A stretch of DNA of 64,000 nt, taken from positions 28,350,756 through 28,414,755 of the forward strand of contig CP141150.1 of NCBI GenBank assembly GCA_035235625.1, read 5' to 3'. Origin of the DNA: Saururus chinensis (taxonomy: Eukaryota; Streptophyta; Magnoliopsida; Piperales; Saururaceae). This document shows, in pieces, positions 22,506-32,880 of this stretch. The position numbers and the translations under genes are program-made. Position 1 is the first letter of the stretch; each line of letters opens with the position of its first letter. A model generated the notes under the pieces. That model was not told the DNA's origin and searched no databases. It saw only the letters and a program-made list of their open reading frames with translations.

Positions 22506-23586
22506 TTTAAATTTTTTAATATTTTTTTATTTTTTAAAATTAATTTAAAAAAAAATAACTAAATAAAAATACTAATAGTGACGTATAAGTATATACGTCG
22601 CTATTAGTATTTTATTTAATTATTTTTTTCTTTTTAAAAATAAAAAATAATAAATTTTTAAAAAAATTAAAATAAAATTTTAGTAAAACATAGGTAGTAG
22701 CGACACATGTTTTTATGCGTCGCTACTACTATTAGGTAGTAGCGACGTATAACATATGTATCGCTATTAGTTCTTATTTTTTAATTTTTTTTTTAAAATT
22801 GAGAATTATTAGTGACGCTCATGGTTAAATGTCGCTATTGTGGAAACGTATAGCGACGTTTGTAAGTATATGTCGTTAATAGTGTTGAAATTTATTTAAA
22901 AAAAAATTAAATATATATCGTTTAGTGACGCTTAGAAAAGCGTCGCTAATAAGGTAAGTATTAGCGACGTTTGTCGTTATGCGTCGCTAATAGACCATTA
23001 TTAGCGACGCTTAATTTTATGCGTCGCTAATAATTATGTTTTTTGCGACATTTTATTATATGTCGTTATTAGAACTTTTTAGCGACGCATATATAAGCGT
23101 CGCTAATACCCAGTTTTGTTGTAGTATGTTATTCCCATCACAAAAACATCTACAAAAATTTACACAAATGTTTTAATTGGATTTTATAAATGAGCCTTAT
23201 AGAAAATTCATAGAGGCTCATTTAGACCAATCAAAACTCTTGCCTGAGTTTGTACTTTTAATATAAAAATATTATTTTCCTTATTATCTTGGCCCATTGG
23301 GATTCCACATAATTGTGATTCCACTATACGTGGAAATTTCTTTTTCGTCGCTGGGGTCTCCATAGCCGTCGCTGACTTGCTAGTCATCCCTCATCCTTCT
23401 TTCCAAAGACAACTTTTTCCTAACCAAATAACCTGTGTGGACTTAGTGATGTAATTTTGCTGACTGATGCAATTACGTATCCAATTGCTCTTCGCAAATC
23501 TTTCATCCATCTTGCCGTTTGTTCCCACCATACCCTCCTCTCTTTCCCAGCTCCATTCCCATCCACTCCCTCAACTGTCGTCCGAA

Positions 23587-23740
23587 ATGGAATTCAGAAT
23601 TCAAGTGCAGGAAGGCTTCGCCCTCTCAGCTGTCTACTTCTTTACCATTCTCTCTTTCACTGGAAATGTTCTTTTTAAGACTCACAGTATGCGAACTGCA
23701 GCAAGCCTGCAAGCTGCGGGGAGATCGCCATAAGTTAACA
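23587..23740 (+). pseudogene. LRK10L first-exon stub A4
   Basis: Duplicate of the stub at 4269. ATG at 23587, signal peptide MEFRIQVQEGFALSAVYFF, then a frame change (TTTAAGACTCACAG in place of TTTCTGAAGACTCACAG) and loss of the ectodomain at the same point as its partner. The upstream region (23280-23586) matches that of the intact gene. Confidence 0.8.
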
Positions 23741-23844
23741 GTTACCTAATCTCTCTTCCAAAAACAGTCGTATGCCAACTGCAATCTCTTCAATCTTCGT
23801 AGCTACCGAGCCCATCTGAACTCTGTGCACCTCTCACCGCCCAA

Positions 23845-24786
23845 ATGCGTCCGCTGTCCTTGCTGACCCTCACAGTGGCTCTCTTCTCCTTCCCTCAGCT
23901 TTCTAGTCCTCGAGAAGATGACAGATACAGGGCCTGCAGCACTCCTTACCCATTCAACTGCTGAAGCATAAGCAACGTCACCTACCCATTTCTTGCCGGT
24001 GATCGCCATTCCTTCTGTGGACATACAGACCTGAAGCTCACCTGTGATAACAATATGCCGGCAATCAAGATAGGGTCAGAGAAATACCAAGTAAAAAATA
24101 TATCTTATCCCGACAGGCTTCTAACGCTGGTAGATACAAACATCTTGGAGGATGGATGCCCCACAAAGTCCACGGATCAGAGCATCGGCTTCCATTTATT
24201 TGAATTAACTGAAGGGAACAGGCCACTCACCTTATTTACTGGCTGCCCCAGAGCTCCGACTATCGACTATTTGAGCCATCAAGTTTTATGTCCAATGGTT
24301 GACAAGGAGACTAACAGATCTTACTTGTTGTCTGGGTGGTATCCTGAGATGGAGAATTGGCTAGCAAAGTCAGGGTGCGCAGACATGATCGAGGTCAGCC
24401 TTCTTGGCGCGGCGCTGGATCGACTCAATGGGGACCCCTCCAGCTTTAGGGAATTGATCAAAGAAGGATTTGAGGTACGGTGGCAGGCAGAGGATGCATG
24501 GTGCCCTGACTGCAAGGTTTCTGGTGGAGTTTGCGGCTATAACCAGAGTTATCCGGGAGATCACTCCTGTTTTTGCCCAGACGGATCTCAATCACCCTCC
24601 TGCTCCTCCACAGGTCGGACCACCTCACTCTCTCCCATCATTCTCACAATTCCATCATTGCATATTTGCCTTCCTAAGAAACATGAATCTTCTTTCAGCC
24701 CATCTGGTCGGAAGAAACATTTGATTCTTTTCGCAGTAGATTCTAGATTAATTCTAGAATTAGATGAACCAAATCTTTCTCAATAG
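23845..24786 (+). pseudogene. LRK10L type B ectodomain copy B2
   Basis: Reading frame of 314 codons from ATG 23845 to stop 24786 with one internal TGA at 23962-23964 (TPYPFNC then stop then SISNVTYPF), where related family members would be expected to have Gly. It shows a signal peptide (MRPLSLLTLTVALFSFPQ), GUB_WAK core (FCGHTDLKLTCDNN), and the C-terminal cluster (WCPDCKVSGGVCGYNQS, CFCPDG). A possible splice donor is CAG/GTCGG near 24614. No second or kinase exon follows; 700 bases later a type C copy begins. Apart from the one stop it is the best-preserved type B ectodomain in the window. Confidence 0.75.
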
Positions 24787-25496
24787 CTTGGGCTGCGTGA
24801 TCTCTGGATTGTGAAGCAGACTTATGTTGCATTTAACTGATGCGGATCTGCAAAATTGCTTGTCTAGGAAAATCCTGAATTTGTTTCACCTTTGTTTGGT
24901 GAAAACCATGGAACCAATTAACTGAATTATGTGACAAGTCAACCAGACGGAGGCTTGCAATGGCCAGTCCCACCAATTTCAAGGGACATAAATCAGGTTT
25001 CTGCATTTGTAGCTCAAGAAAACTCTCTTGCTTTGCCCGTCTAAAATTGGACGGCGAAATACGTTTGGTAAGAGATGACGCTTGGACTTTGGACGCGTTG
25101 TGAATGTGGTTTGCAGTGCTCTAAGTCGTCAGTCGTCGTCACCGCTTGCTCTCTCTCGTCCACGGTCACCCTTCAACCTTCTCTTTCTTTTGGCTTTTCA
25201 AAGCAAACTTTCTCCCATGCTCCATTATAATCAAGGTTCAAATACATGTTCAGCCATAGATTTCATGGCCGCCACTAAGGCTTGTGGGTTGCAATTTTAC
25301 TGATTCATGCAAACACCCAATTCCCCTTCAGTCCTTGATCCCTTCTGTATACAGGGCCTCTCGTTCGTTCTCGTAATGGTATGGTTGTAATTTTCAGTCT
25401 ACACTTCTTAATAGTCGTTCCAGACATCTTCTCCTCTCGCTAAGTCCAGTCCCGTCCTTCCCCTCCAATGCGTGCACGCTCTCTCTAAAGCCTGTA

Positions 25497-25735
25497 ATGG
25501 AACTCAGCTCTCCGGTGCAGAAAGGGTTCCTTCTCTTAGCCATCTACCTCTACGCCGTCTTCTCTTTCGTCGGAGAAGTTCGTTCCGAGGACCTTCAGTA
25601 TGCGGCCTGCAGAAAAACTGCAAGCTGCGGGAAAGTCGCGAACGTAAGTTATCCTTTCTGGATCCCGACCCAGCCACCTTACTGCGGCCACCTGGATTTC
25701 AATCTCGATTGCGAGGGTGACCAACTTCTTCTCCT
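25497..25735 (+). pseudogene. LRK10L type C first-exon fragment C2
   Basis: Duplicate of C1 (6170). Signal peptide MELSSPVQKGFLLLAIYLYA and GUB_WAK start (CRKTASCGKVANVSYPFW, CGHLDFNLDC) are intact up to CEGDQLLL. The sequence then jumps at about 25735 into intron sequence matching 7496 onward. About 1.09 kb present in block I is missing, with a CTCCT-like microhomology at the joint. The upstream 500 bases match 5640-6169. Confidence 0.8.
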
Positions 25736-26527
25736 GCTAGAATTTGTCAGAGTTGACGCCCTTATCTTTAGGTCTGAATGTCTGAACTCAAGCCTTTAGC
25801 TGTTTATCTTTGGTGGCTAGTACGCCAAGCCTCGAGCCTTTCAGCTTGGCAACAAAACAACATAGCTAAGAGGCTCGGCTAGGCGAGCTGGGTTCAGAAG
25901 AAAATATTTTCTGAACCGGTTTGAAACAGGTTTGCAGATTTTTAGATCCACTCATTCATTTTGACTAGGTTGATTGGAAAGGAAATAAAAAATAATTTTA
26001 AGGGCTGTTTGGGTATAGAATTATTTAAAATAGAATTAAAATTCTATTGAATTAATTTCATGGATTAGTGTAGAATTAAAATTGAGTTTGGTAATAGAAT
26101 TCTTTAGGATAAATTATGATGAAACTTTCAATTCATTGCTCAAACTTTAGTTTTGTCTCATTTATGTAATTTTTAATGAGTGTAACTTTTTTTCCTAAAC
26201 TTGGATTGACATTTTCTTAATACGTTAGACTCGCATAGACAAGTCACTTATATCACATGTTTCTTGAGGTTCAAATCGATATGAGATGTAGTAATTAAAG
26301 AGAAATAGAATCTTTAATTCCAAAAATGGGTTGGGAGCCGAAATTGCGAGGCGTTTGTGAATCATCCACTTGTGCTTACATCCTTTTCTAGAGAGTTATG
26401 CCAAAATCTTCGATACCTCCCCAATGACCTCTACAATCGCATCTCTAGGAAATAGCTTGACTTTCGTCATATAGAGGCCATACTAGAAGATCAATTACCT
26501 CCCAACCTTTAATTGATGTCTATAATT
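25736..26527 (+). pseudogene. LRK10L intron-1 relic with LRR-like remnant
   Basis: Matches 7496-8290 and intron 1 of the intact gene. The LRR-like remnant lies near 26390-26515. It ends at the CACTA fragment at 26528, exactly as in block I. No other gene was seen. Confidence 0.6.
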
Positions 26528-27134
26528 CACTACAACAAAAAAGATTTTTAGCGACATATTTATGCGTCGGTAATAGTTCCTTAAGCATCGATAATAACTA
26601 TTAGCAACATATAAAACATCACTATAAGCGTCGTAAAAAGTGTCGTCGCTATTGCCTATTAGCGACGCATAACACAAAGAGTCGCTAATAGTGCCTATTA
26701 GCGACATATATTTATGTATCTCTATTAGTAAAATTATGTCGCTAATAATAAATTATTAGCGTCGCTAATGAGTAGTTATTAGCGACATTATTATATATGT
26801 CACTAATAGAAAAATTATTTTTAAAAAAAATTAAAATTAACTTATTAACGACGTATAACTCTAAGCGTCGCTAATAAGTATTTATTAGCGGCATTTTTCT
26901 ATGTGTCGCTAATAGAATATATTTTTTTAAATATTTATTTAATACGCAGCTCATAATATACTATTAGCGATGCTAATAAATAAGTTTTAGCGACGCTTTT
27001 ATATACGTTGCTAAAGACAAAAAAATTTTTATAAAAAATCCTCGATGGGCCACTGGGGAAGAAAGAAGGCGCCGGAGGATGGCGAGGCGCCAGAATTTGG
27101 CCCTATAGAGGCAGTGAAAGGGGGAGAGGGGGAT
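26528..27134. mobile_element. CACTA element, truncated left-end fragment (duplicate)
   Basis: Starts CACTACAACAAAAAAGATTT with the same subterminal TTAGCGACG array and GC-rich patch as 8291-8792, and ends at the same copia junction. It is longer than its partner because of extra or retained hairpin units near 26760-26830. Confidence 0.8.
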
Positions 27135-27520
27135 CACATCAATTAGGCAAATCATGTAGATTGCCTTTTGTTCCATCCCAATTTAAAGCTTCTCAGGCCC
27201 TTAAAATTTGTTGATGTTTGGGGATCAGCCCCTATTTCTTTTGTTTATGGATTTCATTATTATTTATCTTTAATCAATTGTTATAACCGTTTTACTTGGT
27301 TATTTCCATTAACATGCAAGTAAGAGGTATTTCGAGTTCTTAGTTTCACAAATTTAGGAAGAACTATTTGGGTCTCAAACTCAAAGTTTTTTAGAGTGAA
27401 GGTGGTGACAAATTTGTAAACTCCAACTTCAAACGATATTTGCCCACTAACGGTATCTTCGGTAGGTTTTCCTGCTCTCATACACCACATAAAATGGGTA
27501 GCAGAGAGAAAATATCACCG
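27135..27520 (+). mobile_element. Ty1/copia fossil, integrase fragment (copy 6)
   Basis: Duplicate of 8793-9185: integrase-core fragment, broken with a few breaks, ending at the common right-hand breakpoint. It lies about 340 bases upstream of the intact LRK10L start codon, so it forms part of the distal promoter region of that gene. Confidence 0.8.
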
Positions 27521-27855
27521 TATAGTTGAGACAGGCTTTATTATCTTGGCCCACTCTTCTCTTCCTCAGCATTATTATTGGGATTCCACGTAATTGTAAT
27601 TCCACTGTTCTTGGAAATTTCTTTTTCGTCGCTGTGGTCTCTATAGCCGTCGCTGACTTGCTAGTCATGGCTCATCCCTCTTTTTCCTAAGCTAATTTAA
27701 TAGCCTGTGTGGACTTAGTGATGTAATTTTGCTGACTGATGCAAATACCCAATTGCTCTTAGCAAATCCTTCATCCGTCTTGCCGTTTCTTCCCACCATA
27801 TCTTCCTCTCTTTCCCAGCTCCATTCCCATCCACTCCCTCCAACGGTCGTCTGAA

Positions 27856-30800
27856 ATGGAATTCAGATTTCTAGTGCGTGAAGGCTTCGCCCTCTCAGCT
27901 GTCTACTTCTTTACCATTCTCTCTTTCACTGGAAATGTTCTTTCTGGAGACTCACAGTATGCGAACTGCAGCAAGCCTGCAAGCTGCGGGGAGGTCGCCA
28001 TAAGTTATCCTTTCTGGATTCCGACCCAACCATCTTACTGCGGCTACCCGGGCTTCAATCTCGATTGCAAGGATGACCAACTTGTTCTCCAGATGATCCC
28101 CGACAAGTACAACGTTCTGAATATTTCCTATGGAGACCAGTCTCTTCTGTTAGTCAACCAAAACTGGGAACGGCGAATTTGCGAGCTTGAGACTCCCATG
28201 TTCCCCATTCGTTCCGCTTTCCACATTAGGCCCGACCAGCCATTCCTCCTTTCTCTTGATTGCAGTAACAACGAAGGCCGGGATAAATACTACTACCATC
28301 GAGTCAATTGCTCTACCAATCGGACACTTCTTGTTTACGACGGATATGATCAGTCGAATTCTACCAACTATTCGGAATTTTGTGAGTCAAAGGCTGCTGT
28401 ACCGATTTTGAAGGAGAGTGGTGATGAAGATGAGCCACCAAAACCATTGCAACTGCTGAGGGAGGGATTTCTTTTGGAATGGAGTGGTATCAACTGTACT
28501 GACTGTAGACAAAGCGGCGGCCTATGCGGATACGACTATGATGACTCAAGACCCATGTGCTTCTGCCGTGATCGCCCCCACATAACTAGATGTTAGTCTT
28601 CTACTCTCTCAATTTTGTTTTCTAAATTAAGAAACATTGCAATAGTAATGGGTAATTGTGGAAGTGAGTGTAGGAGGAAATTGTTTGTTCAATGTTTTAT
28701 CCAATATCATCCTCATACTTCTAATCTCCAGGTAAAGGATTACCTGAAAGTCTGAACTCTCTTAACTGCTAGAAATTTTTGAGAGTTAACTCTCTTATCT
28801 TCAGGTCTGAAAGTCTGAACTCAAGCCTCTTAGCTGTTTTTCTTTGGTGGCTAGGACGTCAAGCCTCAAGCCTCTCATCTTCGCAACAAAACAACGCAGC
28901 TATGCGTTGGTGTTTTAAACCGGATGTGGCTCGACTCGGTGGGCCTGGTTCAGAAGAAAACATTTTCTGAACCAGTTCGAAACGGTTTTACAGATTTTGA
29001 GACTCATCCATTCATTTTGACTAGGTTGATTGGAAATGAAACAAAAAACAATTTTAAGGGGGTGTAGAATTATTTAAAAATAGAATTAAAATTCCGTTGG
29101 AACTAATTTTGTGAATTAGTGTGGAATCAGAATTGAGTTTGGTAACATAATTTTTTAGGAGATTTTGATGAAACTTTCATTTCATTTCTCAAACTTTGGT
29201 TTTATCTCATTCTTAAACTTTTAATGACTATAATTTTTTTTCCTAAACTTAGATTCACATCTTCTTAATACCATTATACTCGTATCGACAAACCACTTAT
29301 ATCACATGTTTCTCAAGGTTCAAATCAATACAGGAGGAAGATATAAGAGAGTAACAAAAATTTTAATTTTGAAACGAGGCCTATGAGCCGAAATTACGAG
29401 GTGATTTTGTGATTTTTTCAAATCGTCCACCCATGCTTACATCCTTTTCTAGAGAGAGATGCCAAAATCTTCAGTACCTCCCCAACGAACTCTACAATCT
29501 CACCTCTATGAAATTGCTTGACTTTCATCATGTAGAGGCCAGACTAGAAGATTAATTACCTCCCAACCTTCAATTGCTAAGGGACTATCCCAACTCGCTT
29601 GATCTGATGGCAGACAACATGTATTCCAAATTGACGCAAGTACGAGGTGATGGACCCTAGAGAATGGGAGGAGGGTTTCTCAATTCCCCTCCATCATTCA
29701 TCTTTTCCTCCTTCAGTCTAATGAAAACTAGATATGATAAAAGAAAAATCGATTTTCTTAACGCCGTAATTGTGTTAGTCAGTATTTTCAAAATACCAAA
29801 CATCACTAGCAACCTTTTTAACCAAATTTAAAGAATGTTAAATGTTTGTTGGGAGTGAGTTAATATTATCAATGATCTATCTCTAATCCTCTTCTTAATG
29901 ACACAACAGGCTCAGGGAATTCTGGTAAACGAAGATTGTGGTTCATTGTAGGTAAGCACTTCACTTTTTCCAACTCTATCTCTATTACTCTTTCTTGTTT
30001 ACATAGAATAAAACTACAATTTTGCTCCAAAAACTTAAAAAAAAACATCTATAAGTTAGAACATAGGTCAATATTAAATTGTGTATATTTCTTTGAGGCA
30101 ACAAACACAAAAAATTTCATTTATTACAAACACAGAGGTCTATCGTCCCTTGCTAAAGCTCCATTGCTGTCGTTGGAGCTTCACCATCACCGCCTGTCAG
30201 AGCTCATCCGCTTCCTGTTGGGTTCAACCTTTGCTGTAGTGAATCAGCATGGATGTGTAGTTATATGTAAATAGTTTCCTAATAGTGCATGTATGTGTAG
30301 TTTTCTCTATTTCTTTTAGAAGCACTAAAATTATGTAGAAATTTAGTAGATCAATTATAGGATATTGGGAATTACGGTTAATTCACGAGTACACCATAAA
30401 AGCATTTCAAATGACGCACTCCCTCCATCACACTTTAATAGATGATTTTTGTTTTCTAAAAAGGACTATTAAAGTGGGGGCATAGGAGTATACGGAGACT
30501 AAAATGAACTAATAAAGTAGGACAGAGAAGAATATGAAGATCAAAATCAACATGTAAAATCAACATTTGAATCATTTTAGCTTTTTAAACTTTCCTGCTA
30601 GTTAACAAAAACTGGGTCATATTGTCATGGTTGTAGGAGTAAACTATACGAATAATTTCATGTTGATGTTCATCAACACTGATCTACTTTCTTCTTTGGC
30701 AGCCTTAAGTGCAGGGACTTTCACCTTTATCATAGCACTCATTATCATATTTATGTGTCCAAATGCTGCTCTGGAATTGTTACGTAACTTCTTATCAGGC

Positions 30801-31832
30801 AAGTGGATCCTCTTTTGGAAGAAGACTACAAATATCAGCTGCAATGTGGAGGAGTTCCTACAGAATTATGGATCATTAGCTCCAAAAAGATATAGATACT
30901 ATGAAATCAAGAAGATGACTAAATTTTTCAAGCAAAAATTAGGGGAAGGAGGCTATGGTGGTGTCTTTAAAGGAGAACTTCCCAATGGTCGGGAAGTTGC
31001 TGTGAAACTTTTGACTCAATCTAAGGGTAATGGTGAGGAGTTTGTGAATGAAGTAGCAAGCATTGGGAGAACTTACCATGTCAACATTGTGACCCTCTTA
31101 GGCTTCTGCTCTGAAGGGTCCAAAAGGGCGCTTGTCTATGAGCTTATGCCCAATGGGTCACTTGAAAAGTTCATCTTCTCAAGAAGACTACAAAAAGCAT
31201 ACCCTTTGGGATGGGAAAAGCTACTCCAAATATCAATTGGCATTGCACGGGGATTGGATTATCTACATCGTGGATGCAACATGCGCATTCTACACTTTGA
31301 CATAAAGCCTCATAACATCCTCCTAGATCATGATTTCTCCCCCAAAATCTCTGATTTTGGACTAGCCAAGCTATGTCCCAATAAAGACAGTATCATTTCA
31401 ATGTTGGACACGAGAGGAACAGTTGGATATATTGCACCTGAATTATTTTGCAGAAACCTTGGAGGAGTCTCCTATAAATCTGATGTTTACAGCTATGGGA
31501 TGATGGTGCTAGAGATGGCCGGAGGAAGACACAACCTTGATGCCCACGTAGATAAGCCTAGTGAGATATACTTCCCACACTGGGTATACAACCGTATAGA
31601 ACTCAATCAAGATTTGGCGTTTGATGATGTGGTGACGGATGGAGAGGAAATAATTGCAAGAAAGATGATAAAAGTGGGGCTATGGTGTATTCAGACAGAA
31701 CCGCCTAGGCGTCCTTCCATGAGCAAGGTAGTTGAGATGCTTGAAGGAGACATTGATTGCATAGAAATGCCACCAAAACCTTTTCTCTCTCCTCCTACAA
31801 GTCCACCACCACAAGAGTCTTCCTCTTCGTGA
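27856..31832 (+). CDS. LRK10L-type receptor-like protein kinase (GUB_WAK ectodomain, non-RD kinase)
   Basis: Predicted single-pass plasma-membrane receptor kinase, 635 aa, of the LEAF RUST 10 family. Exon 1 (27856-28591) encodes a signal peptide (about 1-31), GUB_WAK domain (CSKPASCGEVAISYPFW, CGYPGFNLDC) and WAK-associated C-terminus (CRQSGGLCGYDYD, CFCRD). Exon 2 (29910-29951) adds CSGNSGKRRLWFIV; exon 3 (30703-31832) begins in the membrane helix (TFTFIIALIIIFM) and holds the kinase. Introns have GT/AG ends and reading phase is kept. Kinase motifs: GEGGYGGV (340-347), Lys361, Glu376, HFDIKPHNILL (Asp459), DFG (477-479), APE (504-506). The HFD in place of HRD makes it non-RD, as is usual for this family and often linked to immune receptors. 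The start is fixed by the signal peptide and conserved copies. Ligand unknown; a role in defence is inferred from the family. Confidence 0.88.
29430..29640 (+). pseudogene. LRR-like coding remnant within intron 1
   Basis: Inside intron 1 of the receptor kinase, the + strand reads LTSFSRERCQNLQYLPNELY followed by NLTSMKLLDF and, after a stop, LPPNLQLL. The spacing LxxLxxxxCxNLxxLPxxLxxLTSL is that of leucine-rich repeats in NBS-LRR resistance proteins. Related remnants occur at about 8160, 17700 and 26390. It looks like a piece of a resistance gene caught in the ancestral intron. It is too short for a firm assignment. Confidence 0.45.
30412..30525. mobile_element. Stowaway-like MITE remnant in intron 2
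   Basis: Contains actccctccatcacactttaa, which resembles the CTCCCTCCGTCC end common to plant Stowaway/Tc1-mariner MITEs, followed by an inner inverted pair (tttctaaaaaggactattaaag). A clear right terminus was not found. It lies in intron 2 (29952-30702) of the receptor kinase and does not touch the splice sites. Confidence 0.4.
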
Positions 31833-32449
31833 ATTCAGATGTTCTTGAATTCTGACCAACACCACATTTTAATTCACGCGTCTGGAACATGTGGCACATT
31901 AGGGACCAACGTGATTGGCTTGGACACGGATGCTGGCAAAAATTGCGCATTTCCTGCGTCACTAGACAAGATACAAATATGTAAGGGCCATTGTTTAACT
32001 ATACTTTGAAAACGCATATCTTTATCATCTTTTAGTCTAAAATGGTTGGACAATATTTTCACTAGTTATGACAAGTAGACGATTTTTATATGGTTGTTTA
32101 TTTGTACCTTCGCAGACGCTATTATCATATGATATATGATTCAGAACTAGTGAACTACCTTTGACATAACAACCTTATATGGGCATTAAACAAGCTTACA
32201 AAACAAAATTTTTGATTATTTGTTATGCTGAAAAGTTAGTGTGACAAGTGTTTTTGTTGTTTGCGAACCCAATATCTCGTACTTAGGAATGCAGATGTCC
32301 AGGTATTACATTAGAATGAGTAAAGTTGGGTTAGTGAATGCGTGGTATGGAGTGGGAAACATATTTACTTGGGGTTTATATGATTCCCACTATCCCACTC
32401 AAATCAAGAGAAACATCTTCTATGCTCTTTACTGATTAGACAACCCAAT
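31833..32449. other. Intergenic, no gene seen
   Basis: Sequence downstream of the receptor kinase stop codon. It probably includes the 3' UTR and polyadenylation region, but no strong AATAAA signal was recognised. No open frame with recognisable features on either strand. Confidence 0.5.
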
Positions 32450-32640
32450 GTAAAGAATGCATAAGAGTCATTCATCCATAAAATCGATAGCGTACATACT
32501 AGTACACATTAGTGTCAAGGTGCTAACACTAACATGCTCTAGAATGTGTGCCATTAATTTTAAATATTAATGACTCCCATGCATTCCTTATACAAGGCGC
32601 TTTGTCAATAGAAAACATAGAAAATGCTTCCCAAATCAAG
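32450..32640. mobile_element. Diverged relative of the 2616 Mutator-type MITE
   Basis: The left part (aatgtaaagaatgcataaga) and right part (catgcattccttatacaagg ... aaaatgcttccc) resemble the two arms of the MITE at 2616-2838, with related inner segments (gctaacactaacatgctcta, gaatgtgtgcc). The ends are eroded and no target duplication was identified. Confidence 0.5.
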
Positions 32641-32813
32641 GCAGACCTATGAGTGAATCAAATTTACAAGTTGAGGCTCTCTTGCCTCATTCTCACTTCT
32701 TTCACCAACCCCCATATTCAAGTCCACAATTTCTCACTAATTCCTGTGGAGTTTAAAATAAACTCAGAACTTAAAAACAATAATTTCCACTGTTTGAAAT
32801 ATATTTTGCACCA

Positions 32814-32880
32814 TGTGTCACAATATGGATTTTTAAAACCCTTTTTAATAAAGGACATGAGATATTGTTCATGATAATTG
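32814..32880 (-). mobile_element. Inverted LTR-end fragment
   Basis: tgtcacaatatggatttttaaaaccc and following bases match the beginning of the reverse-oriented solo LTR at 43666. It is therefore the end of a Tekay-type LTR lying in the opposite direction to the gypsy element that starts beside it, which suggests a local rearrangement or a second, mostly lost element. Confidence 0.55.

Larger units (their letters stand above)
18365..23126. mobile_element. Complete non-autonomous CACTA element, 4.76 kb
   Basis: Starts CACTACAACAAAAAGGACTA and ends TTTTGTTGTAGTA, inverted termini of the CACTA superfamily, flanked by the 3-bp repeat TGT (18362-18364 and 23127-23129). The duplicated block at about 3745 shows the unoccupied site (ATAATAGAGTCATTCCC). 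Both ends carry arrays of short inverted units built on TTAGCGACG / CGTCGCTAA (18390-18970 and 22580-23110), the usual transposase-binding subterminal repeats. The interior is GA/GGGA-rich (about 18990-19600) and then CT-rich (19820-22505). No transposase was found, so it would depend on one supplied elsewhere. Confidence 0.85.
23127..27955. repeat. Segmental duplication block II (partner 3739-9611)
   Basis: Second copy of the composite block described at 3739-9611. It starts directly after the CACTA element and ends in the first exon of the intact LRK10L gene. It has lost the segment matching 6406-7495. Most stretches compared by eye, for example 5500-6390 against 24830-25730, differ by only scattered bases, so the duplication is fairly recent. 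Confidence 0.85.

Noticed and set aside
29936-30274. Open frame of 112 codons overlapping exon 2 of the receptor gene
   Set aside because: It begins in the coding frame of exon 2 but continues into intron 2 past a clear GTAAGC donor at 29952; no conserved features.
30627-30702. ATG at 30627 as the start of the kinase gene
   Set aside because: The 25 residues before the membrane helix are intronic: a good acceptor (ttctttggcag) at 30702 joins in phase with exon 2, and the family has an ectodomain exon upstream.
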